64,000 nt of DNA. Source: Apium graveolens (Eukaryota > Streptophyta > Magnoliopsida > Apiales > Apiaceae). Every line of letters begins with the position of its first letter. The first letter of the stretch is position 1. The stretch lies in NCBI RefSeq assembly GCF_009905375.1, contig NC_133653.1, positions 89,455,004 to 89,519,003 of the forward strand. The letters run 5' to 3'. The position numbers and the translations under genes are program-made. The notes under the pieces were generated by a model. It was not told the DNA's origin and made no database searches. It was given only the letters and a program-made list of their open reading frames with translations. Below, piece by piece: positions 1 through 11,150 of the stretch.

Positions 1-223
1 TAAGTCCAGAGTTGTCATCTTCTAGATCCCATTATTATAATCTCATTATAATTCTAGAAGCTTTACTCTAAACTATGGAACATCTTATTTAATACACTTT
101 AAATAGATAAAGCCCATAAAAATATAACAAGTCTTTTATTAATTCAAAATGAAATCAAATAGGAATACAAGAAAGTTCTTCCTAACTCATCATACAGGAT
201 TGGATTTAGGACAAACACTTTCA
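1..223 (-). repeat. Partial 3' LTR of A1
   Basis: Direct repeat of 7479-7701 with one substitution (near 218). On the minus strand the LTR begins TGAAAGTGTTTGTCC at 223. The rest of this LTR lies outside the window. Confidence 0.93.
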
Positions 224-237
224 ATCTCCCACTTAAA
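224..237 (-). other. Polypurine tract of A1
   Basis: On the minus strand the purine-rich run AAGTGGGAGAT immediately precedes the LTR start, as expected for plus-strand priming. The gag-pol stop codon TAG (238-240) sits just upstream. The same AAGTGGGAGAT precedes the LTRs of A2 (11140-11150) and A3 (25806-25816). Confidence 0.8.
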
Positions 238-3200
238 CTAAAGCCAATCACCCCGGTATCTAATACCCATCTTTTCTTTATGACAATCAAAGTGAATCTG
301 AGACAATGACTTTATGAGTGGGTCTGCTACGTTGTTATGTGTGTCAACTCTCTCAATCTTGACTTCTCCTCTTTCAATGATTTCCCTAATCAAATGAAAG
401 CGTCGCAAAACATGTTTGGAATTTTTATGAGACCTAGGTTCCTTGGCTTGTGCTATTGCTGCATTGTATCACAATACAACACAATAGGCTCCGCAATGCT
501 AGGAACAACTCCCAACTCAGAAACAAATTTCCTCATCCAAACGGCTTCTTTTGCAGCCTCACTTGCAGCTATATATTCTGCTTCCGCTGTGGAGTCAGCC
601 GTTGTAGACTGTTTGGAACTCTTCCAACTAATCGCACTACCGTTCAGAGTAAACACGTACCGTGACATGGATTTGCTATCATCACTTTCTAATTGAAAAC
701 TAGAGTCAGTAAAACCCTCTATTTTCAACTCAGATCCGCCACCAAAAACAAGAAAAATATCCTTAGTCCTTCGCAAGTACTTAAGGATGTTCTTCACTGC
801 TTTCCAGTGGTCTTCACCTGGATTGGACTGATATCTGCTCCTCACACTGATTAAATAAGCAACATCAGGCCTAGTACATAACATCGTGTACATGATAGAT
901 CCTATTGCTGAAGCATAAGAAATCTTACTCATACGCTCTCTTTCCTCAGGTGTCTTAGGAGACATCTTTTCAGAAAGGGACACTCCATGGCTCATCGGTA
1001 TGAGACCTCTTTTGGAGTTTTCCATGCTAAACCTTTTAAGCACTTTCTGGATGTATGTACCCTGGGTAAGACCTATCATTCTTCTAGATCTATCTCTATA
1101 GATCTTCATACCGAGAATGTAGGATGCTTCTCCCAAGTCCTTCATAGTGAAGTTCTTCGATAGCCACACTTTGACTGATTGCAGCATCGGTATATCATTT
1201 CCTATAAGAAGTATGTCATCCACATACAATACAAGAAATGTTACCGCGCTCCCACTAACCTTCTTGTAGACACATGGTTCATCTATGTTTTTGATAAAAC
1301 CAAACTCTTCGATTGTCTCATCAAAACGGATGTTCCATCTACGAGAAGCTTGCTTTAAACCATATATGGTTCGCAGCAGCTTACACACTAGGTGTTCATT
1401 TCCCTTAGAAAGAAAACCCTCTGGCTGTGTCATATACACTTCCTCTTCAAGTTTCCCATTAAGGAAGGCCGTTTTCACGTCCATTTGCCAGTTCTCATAG
1501 TCGTAGTAAGCAGCAATCGCAAGCAAAATCTGAATTGATTTTAACAGGGCTACAAGCGAAAAAGTTTCATCAAAGTCAATCCCTTGTCTTTGTTTGAATC
1601 CTTTTGCCACGAGCCTGGCCTTATAGGTCTCTACCTGGCCATCTGCTCCAATCTTTCTTTTGTATACCCATTTGCACTCAATAGGATTCACACCCTCAGG
1701 TGCTTCAACCAAAGTCCATACTTGGATGGTATACATAGATTCCATTTCGGATTTCATGGCACTTTGCCATTTCTCTGAGTCAACACTACTCATAGCCTCA
1801 TTATAGGTCTTAGGGTCGTCTTCATCAATGATTGACAACTCATTGTCATTCTCAATGACAAGGCCATAATACCTCTCAGGTTGGCGAGACACTCTCTCTG
1901 ACCTACGAATGGGCTGTTCCACAGAAGGTTGTTTAGTCTGAACAGGTGTTTCCACTTGAACCGTAGTAGTTTGTGCTTCTTGAACTTCATCAAGTTCAAT
2001 TTTGCTCCCACTGTTTCCTTCTAGGATAAACTCCTTTTCCAAGAAGGTAGCATGTCTGGAGATAAACACCCGATGATCGGTGTAAAAGTAATACCCTAAA
2101 GTCTCTTTAGGATATCCCACAAAACTACATTTTATGGATCGAGATTCCAGCTTATCTGGGTCAACTTTCTTGACATAAGCTGGACATCCCCAAATCTTAA
2201 CATGTTTAAGACTCGGTTTCCTTTCTTTCCATATCTCATATGGAGTTTTACGGACAGATTTGAAAGGCACCTTATTCAGTAAATATGCTGAGGTTTCCAA
2301 TGCATAACCCCACAGGAATACTGGAAGATTCGCATAGCTCATCATGGACCGAACCATGTCTAACAAAGTTCGATTTCTCCTTTCAGATACCCCATTCAAC
2401 TGTGGAGTATATGGAGGAGTCCACTGGGAGACTATACCATTTTCTTTGAGAGAATCTAGAAACACTTCATTCAAGTATTCACCACCTCGATCTGATCGAT
2501 GAGTTATAATACTATGTTTGGTTTGTTTCTCCACTTCATGCTTATATTCTTTGAACTTTTCAAAGGCTTCAGACTTGTGTTTCATCAAATACACATATCT
2601 GAATCTAGATCGATCATCTATAAAAGTAATGAAGTATGAAAATCCACCCATGGCTTGCGTAGACATTGGTCCACATACATCTGTGTGTACCAATCCTAGC
2701 AAATCTGTAGCCCTCTCTTCATGTCCACTAAATGGAGATTTGGTCATTTTACCCAATAGACAAGACTCGTATGTAGGATATGATTCAAAATCAAAAGGGT
2801 CAAGTAACCCTTCCTTATGCAATGTCCGCAGTCTATTTTCACTAATATGACCAAGTCTGCAGTGCCACAAAAAAGTGATATTTTCATCATCCCTTTTTCT
2901 TTTATTAGTATGTTCAATTTGTAGTAAATCATGCTCTACGTCACATACATACAAACCATTATTTAAAATACCACTTCCATAAAGAACGTTATCTCTAAGA
3001 ATTGAACATTTATTATTCTGAATAACAAACGAAAATCCATCCAAGTCTAACATGAGAATAGAAATAATATTCCTCACAATCGAAGGAACAAAATAACAAT
3101 TATTTAAAATAATAGTCTTGCCCGTAGGCATATGTAAATGAAATGATCCTACGGCTTCAGCAGCAACTCTTGCTCCATTTCCCATCCGTAGAATCACCTC

Positions 3201-4160
3201 CTCTTCCTCAAGAGTCCTACTTCTCCTTAGTCCCTGCAACGAATTGCAAATATGAGAACCACAGGCGGTATCTAATAACCAAGTAGAAATTTGATTTAAT
3301 GACATATTCACTTCAATCATGAACATACCTGAAGCAGAAGTGGTAGTCTCACTACCCTTCTTCTTCAATTCTGCAAGGTAAATCTTACAGTTCCTCTTCC
3401 AGTGCCCCACCTTGTTACAGTGAAAGCAAACAGCTTTGCTCTTGGGGTCTTCAGCTTTTGGTGGAACAGGCTTTTTCTCACCTACTTTCTTCTTCTTGGA
3501 AGGGTTCTTCTTCCTTTTCTTAGGATTGGAACCTTCACCAATTAGAAGAACAGAGCTCTTCTTAGGGGGAAAATTCGATTCCGCGGTCTTCAACATGTTG
3601 TGGAGTTCAGCCAGGCTGACATCCAACTTATTCATGTGAAAGTTCATAACAAACTGCGAGAACGAACTCGGAAGTGATTGCAAGACCAAGTCTTGGCTCA
3701 GCTCCCCATCCATGGCAAAACCAAGTTGTCCAAGACGTTCAATCAAATTGATCATCTTAAGTACATGGTCATTCACGGATGATCCCTCAGACATCCTACA
3801 ACCGAACAGCTCCTTCGATATCTCATATCGAGCTGTCCTTTCTGCCACATCATACAACTCTTATAGATGCATAAGGATAGTGTGAGCATCCATATGCTCA
3901 TGCTGCTTCTGTAGCTCAATGTTCATGGAAGCTAGCATGATGCATTGAGCAACATTTGCATCATCTATCCACTTACGATACACAACATGTTCATCATTAT
4001 GTGCATCGTTAGCAGGTTCAGTAGGCTTTGGTGAGTCAAGCACATATTCCAGCTTCTCCACCCTGAGAACAATTCTCAAGTTTCGAAGCTAGTCAGCAAA
4101 ATTAGGACCAGTCAACTTGTGAGCATCTAGTATACTCCGGAGTGATAGTGCAGAAGACAT
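238..4160 (-). pseudogene. Broken copia gag-pol polyprotein of A1
   Basis: The start ATG is at 4160-4158 (MSSALSLRS). In order it shows a gag capsid region, a CCHC zinc knuckle ([14 protein letters not shown]), a protease with LDTACGSH, an integrase with the HHCC region and a DDE core ([23 protein letters not shown]), a reverse transcriptase with LYVDD, and a copia RNase H (ADSTAEAEY). It is broken in three places. TAG at 4091-4089 and TAA at 3863-3861 are in frame, and a one-base loss near 462-470 (YCDTMQQ then stop) removes the RNase H C-terminus, which continues in another frame to the TAG at 238-240. From 3860 to 453 the frame is fully open. A2 at 7892-11136 is the relative used for comparison. 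Protein from this copy could not be complete unless the stops were read through. Confidence 0.93.
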
Positions 4161-4360
4161 AACGAATATAGTAAATCTGTAAATGATAAACACATAACAA
4201 CACTTAGCAAATATTCAATTTCATTTCAAAATACTATATGAATCGGGTCTTTATTCATAAGTGGCTCCCACTAGTTTATCTAATTTATTCAACCCCCTAC
4301 GTGAAAAATAAGCATTCATAATGCTAGTGGGAATAGGGATCCTACATTCCATTACACAAC

Positions 4361-4660
4361 CTCGGCTGTGGCACGAACCGCCATGTAATGTTCAATAGGC
4401 AGACAACTCTTGTCAATTACATCTTATGTTATTCCCTAGTATAATTTTAGCCTCTTGAATAATTGAGCCACGACTGTGGCACGACAAACTCAATATTCTA
4501 AGTCAAGTCTAACCCGACATTCCGTACAATTGAATCAGTCTCCAACGGCCCACGGCTGTGGCACGTAACGACCTTTAGATTCTAATTCAATGTACATATC
4601 TCTATGTAATAGACAAGTATTCCTTATTTCGAAATCAAAGCCCTCGGCTGTAGCACGAAA
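4361..4660. repeat. Four dispersed copies of a CGGCTGTGGCACGA motif
   Basis: Copies begin at about 4363 (CGGCTGTGGCACGAA), 4471 (CGACTGTGGCACGAC), 4553 (CGGCTGTGGCACGTA) and 4645 (CGGCTGTAGCACGAA), each followed within a few bases by a C/A-rich ACGAC- or CCGCC-like stretch. Spacing is about 80-110 bp and the DNA between copies is not obviously repeated. The function is unknown. Confidence 0.7.
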
Positions 4661-5416
4661 CGACAATGATTTAAAAATAAGAACCACTTTCTATCATGTT
4701 GGAAGGCTATGACCGACACAAGCCCGTTGTGTCATTGGCCAATTACTACTTGATATTATTCAATTTTAGAGGGATTATATTACGTTACAATCATAATCAT
4801 ATTATAAAGAGATTCTTCCTTTTAAATTAAATATTTCAAATCAATAATCGATAATCAGATGATTCCCAGATCGGGTGGAGCATTGTCAAGAGGCGTCACT
4901 TAATAACCCTTTCTTACAGATAGAAATCTGTTGTTGACAGAATCATCCTTTCTCTCAATATTGAAAATTCATATTTAATTACGTGTTTCATAAACACAAG
5001 AATCTCATGATTGTATTCATAATATTATTGTCAAGGCAAGAAACGATTCCTTATTCTAGATTTTCTAGAGCACACCTTATATTGATTTAAGTTCACCTAA
5101 ATCTATCATCGCATGGTAAACACAGGCATATATCTCATATATAAAATTAAATAAACAAGTAAGCATGCAAGCAATATCATGTCACACATTGATATAATGA
5201 TGTATGGATTTATTATAGCAATTAAAAGCAGTTAAAATAATTAAAATGTGCTTTAAAACACGTTCGGGAATATAAACAGTTCAAAACTTTTATATAAAAA
5301 ATATTTGACCACTCCATTAGATCCGTCTCGGAAAAACGAATCCAACGATATATTGCACGCCCAAAACGGAGTTACGAAACTCCCAAAAAATCAAATTTAA
5401 TGTGGACATACGGGTT

Positions 5417-5520
5417 GTAACGCATGTACGTAATGCGTTACAACACTGTTGAGCCATTTACGCGTGTAACGCATTCCGTAAATGCGCAACAGTGTGTAAC
5501 GCATTCACGGAATGCGCAAC
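5417..5520. repeat. Cluster of imperfect palindromes in the A1 leader
   Basis: Three successive units (about 5417-5441, 5465-5490, 5495-5520) each pair a GTAACGCAT-type arm with an ATGCGTTAC- or AATGCGCAAC-type arm, so each could form a hairpin. They are far more GC-rich than the surrounding AT-rich leader. Confidence 0.7.
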
Positions 5521-6114
5521 ACACCCCGTGCGTGCGACTCACACGCCCGCATAGCCGCAGCAGGTTTTTGCCTCCTTTCTTTTTTTTTCTTTTTTTCTGC
5601 CTGCTACCAGCCGTGTCTGTTTGCTTCCATCCGGCTGTTACAAAAAAAAATTGTAACCCCTTTCCTTTTACTCCCTCCCTTAATAACTCCTTATTAATTT
5701 ATTATTTTAATTTTATTATTAATAAATTAATTAATATTTAATTAATAAATTAACAAAAATCAAAATAATATGATTTCTCAAATCAGGGAGTAGCAGAAAA
5801 ATATCAGATCAGCCATGGGTCCTTGTGCAAATTTTAATCATAATTATTCACATGCATAATTATTTTATGAATTTTAATTAAAACAATTTTAAAAAATTCA
5901 TAACAAATAATCTACACATCACAAAATTATGAAAAAAATATCTAGATGATCTACAACACTTGTAGAACCCAGATCAGTAGTCAAAATCTCATGCAAAAAT
6001 TATTTCGAATTAATTCATAATTAAATCCAAATAAAATTGCAAAAATCATAATAAATCCATACATGCATTAAAAAATCTGAAATTTTTTATATGAATCTCT
6101 ATATGCAGAACCTA

Positions 6115-6127
6115 GCTCTGATGCCAA
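6115..6127 (-). other. Primer-binding site of A1
   Basis: The minus strand reads TTGGCATCAGAGC directly after the LTR end CCATCA. This differs by one base from the TGGTATCAGAGC complement of initiator Met tRNA that is usual in plant copia elements. Confidence 0.85.
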
Positions 6128-7701
6128 TGATGGAATTTACGGATGAGCGAAAGCGTGAAATAACAATTATTCCGTAAAAAACATATACCGCACATATAGA
6201 AAAACGTATAAAAGGGAAAAACTGAGGAATCAAAACCATACCTCGTGAATCGAAGCTTTATAAAATTGGAGTGCTAGCAGTTGCTCCTCAGTGTGTGAAG
6301 CACTCTACCGGTATCCACCAAGAACGATCCGCTTCGATGAACCTTTTTATAAAACTAAGCTTTTATAAAAATGGAGTTTTTGGGAGAGAGAGAAAGAAGA
6401 AGAAGATGAAGGCTAGGGTTTTCACAAAACCAAAATTGTGTGTGTTATGTTTTTTGAGCCATCCATCTCATTCTATTTATAGGGCTCTCCTAGGGTTTTA
6501 TAATATATCTTTATATATATTAACCCCCACATTTTATCTTCATAAAATGCTTTAATAATAATTAAAACTATTTTAATCGTTATTTCTTTTCTTAACTATT
6601 TAGAAAATAATTCTCTCTCTCATTATTTCACCAAAGAAAATATTCTTTTATGGTGTGACCCTGTAGGTTCAATATTATGCCGGTAGTAGAAATAAATAAT
6701 AATAAACTTTTATTAATTATTTATATGAATATTAAAATTCACTAAATATAATTAACTGATTAATTATATTTATTCTACATCGTGAGTGATGCTTCTCAAC
6801 ATATCGTGACTATCCGGATAATATGAATTCACTGCTTAGAATATCAAGAACCTGTCAGTGACTAGTTACTGTACAATGAATTCCTTCTACCCTTATAATA
6901 TCCCGATTAAATACAAGGCATGGATCTTGTGTCAAGCCTATCAAATTTAATCATATGATTTCTTATTCATAATGCAAAGTTCATATTAATGCAAATTAGA
7001 AACTCCTTTCTAATTTCATACACTCTGGCCAGAGATTCCAGAACTCGCATACTAAGAATAACATAGGATATTCTCTTCCTAAACTGGAAGGGGTAGATCC
7101 TCTATTGACGTTAACTATCTCTATACACAAATCCCTATGCCCAGAATAGACCTAATGGATGTCCTTGAGACTAAGGACTAAACCAAAGCACAGTTCATTA
7201 TATATAAGATACATTTAACGATCTCAAGTCTAAGGACACTTGTACAACTATCACTCAGTGAATAACTATTGACACGTGAGTAATCTCCATTAGTTGTTCA
7301 ACTTATCAAGTCATGTTCAGTGAACTTATTCCCTAATAAGCACCTACATACCAGCTATAGTGTCACCACATAAATGCCTATGAGAACAGACATCCTCCTG
7401 AAGGGAGCAAGCATAGTATGTACCAATCTTTGCGGATCCACTAACATCCGATTAGTTATCCTATGATCGGGAACTGTTTAAGTCCAGAGTTGTCATCTTC
7501 TAGATCCCATTATTATAATCTCATTATAATTCTAGAAGCTTTACTCTAAACTATGGAACATCTTATTTAATACACTTTAAATAGATAAAGCCCATAAAAA
7601 TATAACAAGTCTTTTATTAATTCAAAATGAAATCAAATAGGAATACAAGAAAGTTCTTCCTAACTCATCATACAGGATTGGATTTAGGACAAACTCTTTC
7701 A
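6128..7701 (-). repeat. 5' LTR of A1 (1574 bp)
   Basis: On the minus strand it begins TGAAAGAGTTTGTCC (7701) and ends TTCCATCA (6128), next to the PBS. Related full-length LTRs are at 11151-12809 (A2) and 25817-27388 (A3). The ORF-like stretches inside it are not conserved and are not called as genes. Confidence 0.92.
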
Positions 7702-7891
7702 GGAATGTAGGATCCATATTCCCACTAGCATTATGAATGCTTAATTTTCACTTAGGGGGTTGAATAAATTAGATAAACTAGTGGGAGACACTTATGATTA
7801 AAGACCCGATTCATATAGTGTTTTAAAATGAAATTAAATATTTGTTAAGTGTTGTTATGTGTTTATCATTTACAGATTTATTATATTCGTC

Positions 7892-10800
7892 ATGTCTTCT
7901 GCACTATCACTCCGGAGCATACTAGATGCTCACAAGTTGACTGGTCCAAATTTAGCTATTTGCTTTCACTGTAACAAGTTAGGGCACTGGAAGAGGAACT
8001 GCAAGGTTTACCTTGCAGAATTGAAGAAGAAGAAGGGTAGTGAGACTACCGCTTCTGATTCAGGCATGTTCATGATCGAAGTTAATATATCACTAGGACA
8101 AATTTCTACTTGGGTATTAGATACCGCCTGTGGTTCTCATATTTGCGATTCGTTGCAAGGACTAAAGGGAAGTAGCACTCTTGAAAAAGATGAGGTGATT
8201 CTACGTATGGGCAATGGAGCAAGGGTTGCGGCTATATCTGTAGGATCATTTAGTTTACATATGCCTACGGGCAAGACTACTATTTTGAATAATTGTTATT
8301 ACGTTCCCTCTATTGTGAGGAATATTGTTTCTATTCCTATGTTCGATATGGATGGTTTATCATTTTTTATTAAGAATAATGAATGTTCTTTTCTTAGAGA
8401 TAATGTTCTTTATGGACGTGGAATTTTAAATAATGGTCTGTATATATGTGACGTAGAGCATGATTTACTTCAGATTGAACAAACTAATAAAAGAAAATGA
8501 GATGATGAAAATCTGACATATTTATGGCACTATAGGCTAGGTCATATTAGTGAAAATAGACTGCGGACATTGCATAAGGAAGGGTTACTTGACCCCTTTG
8601 ATTTTGAATCATATCTTACATGCGAGTCTTGTCTATTGGGTAAAATGACCAAATCTCCATTTAGTGGACATGGAGGGAGGGCTGGAGATTTTCTAGGATT
8701 GGTACACACAGATGTATGTGGACCAATGTCTACGCAAGCCATGGGTGGATTTTCGTACTTCATTACTTTCATAGATGATAGATCTAGATTCGGATATGTG
8801 TATTTGATGAAACACAAGTCTGAAGCCTTTGAAAAGTTCAAAGAATATAAACATGAAGTGGAGAAACAAACCAAACATAGTATTATAACTCTTCGATCAG
8901 ATCGAGGTGGTGAATACTTTAATGGAGAGTTTCTAGATTATCTCAAAGAAAATGGTATAGTCTCCCAGTGGACTCCTCCATATACTCCACAGTTAAATGG
9001 GGTATCTGAAAGGAGAAATCAAACTTTGTTAGACATGGTTCGGTCCATGATGAGCTATGCGAATCTTCCAGTATTCCTATGGGGTTATGCATTGGAAACC
9101 TCAGCATATTTACTGAATAAGGTGCCTTCCAAATCTGTTCCTCAAACTCCATATGAGATATGGAAAGAAAGGAAACCGAGTCTTAAACACGTTAAGATTT
9201 GGGGATGTCCAGCTTATGTCAAGAAAGTTGACCCAGATAAGCTGGAATCTCGATCCGTAAAATGTAATTTTGTGGGATATCCTAAAGAGACTTTGGGGTA
9301 TTACTTTTACACCGATCGTCGGGTGTTTATCTCCAGACATGCTACCTTCTTGGAAAAGGAGTTTATCCTTGAAGGAAACAGTGGGAGCAAAATTGAACTT
9401 GATGAAGTTCAAGAAGCACAAACTACTACGGATCAAGTGGAAACACCTGTTCGGAATGAACAACCTTCTGTGGAACAGCCCATTCGTAGGTCAGGGAGAG
9501 TGTCTCGCCAACCTGAGAGGTATTATGGCCTTGTCATTGAGAATGACAATGAGTTGTCAATCATTGATGATAACGACCCTGTGACCTATAATGAGGCTAT
9601 GAGTAGTGTTGTCTCAGAGAAATTACATAGTGCCATAAAATCTGAAATGGAATCTATGTATACCAACCAAGTATGGACTCTGGTTGAGGGGCCTGAAGGT
9701 GTTAAGCCTATTGGGTGCAAGTGGGTATATAAAAGAAAGATTGGAGCAGATGGTCAGGTGGAGACCTATAAGGCCAGGCTCGTGGCAAAAGGATTCAAAC
9801 AAAGGCAAGGGATTGACTTTGATGAAACTTTTTCGCCTATAGCCCTGTTAAAATCAATTCGGATTTTGCTTGCGATTGCTGCTTACTACGACTATGAGAT
9901 CTGGCAAATGGATGTGAAAACGGCCTTCCTCAATGGGGAACTTGAAGAGGAAGTGTATATGACACAGCCAGAGGGTTTTCTTTCCAAGGGAAATGAACAC
10001 CTAGTGTGTAAGCTACTGCGAACCATATATGGTTTAAGGCAAGCTTCTCGTAGATGGAACATCCGTTTTGATGAGACAATCAAAGAGTTTGGTTTTATCA
10101 AAAACATAGATGAACCATGTGTCTATAAGAAGTTTAGTGGGAGCGCGGTAACATTTCTTTTATTGTATGTAGATGACATACTTCTTATAGGAAATGATAT
10201 ACCGTTGCTGCAATCAGTCAAAGTTTGGCTATCAAAGAACTTCACCATGAAGGACTTGGGAGAAGCATCCTACATTCTCGGTATGAAGATCTATAGAGAT
10301 AGATCTAGAAGAATGGTACATACATCCAGAAAGTGCTTAAAAGGTTTAGCATAGAAAACTCTAAAAGAGTTCTCATACCGATGAGCCATGGAGTGTCCCT
10401 TTCCGAAAAAATGTCTCCTAAGACACCTGAGGAAAGAGAGCGTATGAGTAAGATTCCTTATACTTCAGCAATAGGATCTATCATGTACGCAATGTTATGT
10501 ACAAGGCCTGATGTTGCTTACTCAATTAGTGTGACGAGCAGATATCAGTCCAATCCAGGTGAAGACCACTGGAAAGCAATGAAACACATCCTTAAGTACT
10601 TGCGAAGGACTCAGGACATTTTTCTTATTTTTGGTGGTGAATCTAAGTTGAAAATAGAGGGTTATACTGACTCTAGTTTTCAATCAGAAAGTGATAGCAA
10701 ATCCATGTCAGGGTGCGTGTTTACTCTGAATGGTGGTGCGATAAGTTGGAAGAGTTCCAAACAGTCTACAACGGCAGACTCCACAGCAGAAGCAGAATAT

Positions 10801-11136
10801 ATAGCTGCAAGTGAGGCTGCAAAAGAAGCCGTTTGGATGAGGAAATTTGTTCCTGAGTTGGGAGTTATTCCTAGCGTTGAAGAGCCTATTGTGTTGTATT
10901 GTGATAACAACGCAGCAATAGCACAAGCCAAGGAACCTAGGTCTCATAAAAATTCCAAACATGTCCTGCGGCGCTTTCATCTGATTAGGGAGATTGTTGA
11001 AAGAGGAGATGTCAACGTTGAGAGAGTTTATACACATAACAACGTAGCCGACCCACTCACAAAGCCACTTTCTCAAAGTCACTTTGATCGTCATAAAGAC
11101 AAGATGGGTATTAGATACCAGAGTGATTGGCTTTAG
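7892..11136 (+). pseudogene. Broken copia gag-pol of A2
   Basis: The start ATG at 7892 gives the same N-terminus as A1 (MSSALSLRS). After about 22 residues the frame jumps directly to the zinc knuckle (CFHCNKLGHWKRNC), so nearly the whole capsid region has been removed by an in-frame deletion. Protease (LDTACGSH), integrase, reverse transcriptase (LYVDD) and RNase H follow. Further breaks are a TGA at 8498-8500 at a position where A1 has an Arg codon (a CpG-type change), and a small deletion near 10316 that shifts the frame just after the RT/RNase H connection. The C-terminus is open again from about 10333 to the TAG at 11134-11136 and is intact through [14 protein letters not shown], unlike A1 and A3. 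Confidence 0.92.
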
Positions 11137-11150
11137 TACAAGTGGGAGAT

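Larger units (their letters stand above)
4161..6114 (-). other. Leader of A1 between PBS and gag (about 1.95 kb)
   Basis: Non-coding, AT-rich leader with no long reading frame. It holds four dispersed copies of a CGGCTGTGGCACGA motif (4361-4660) and a cluster of GC-rich hairpin-forming repeats (5417-5520). The part next to gag (4161-4346) is also present in A2 (7702-7891), so it belongs to the family. The remaining leader is seen only in this copy. Confidence 0.75.
1..7701 (-). mobile_element. Ty1/copia LTR retrotransposon, family A copy 1 (A1), left end outside window
   Basis: The element reads right to left. The 5' LTR is 6128-7701, the initiator-Met-type primer-binding site is 6115-6127, the leader runs to 4161, gag-pol is 4160-238, the polypurine tract is about 224-237, and the first 223 bases of the window are the start of the 3' LTR. 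Bases 1-223 match 7479-7701 with a single difference, so the two LTRs are nearly identical and the insertion is young. The coding region nevertheless carries two in-frame stops and a frameshift. The right LTR end at 7701 abuts the internal leader of a second copy of the same family in opposite orientation (7702 onward), which suggests A1 inserted into A2. The matching target duplication would lie left of the window. Confidence 0.93.
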
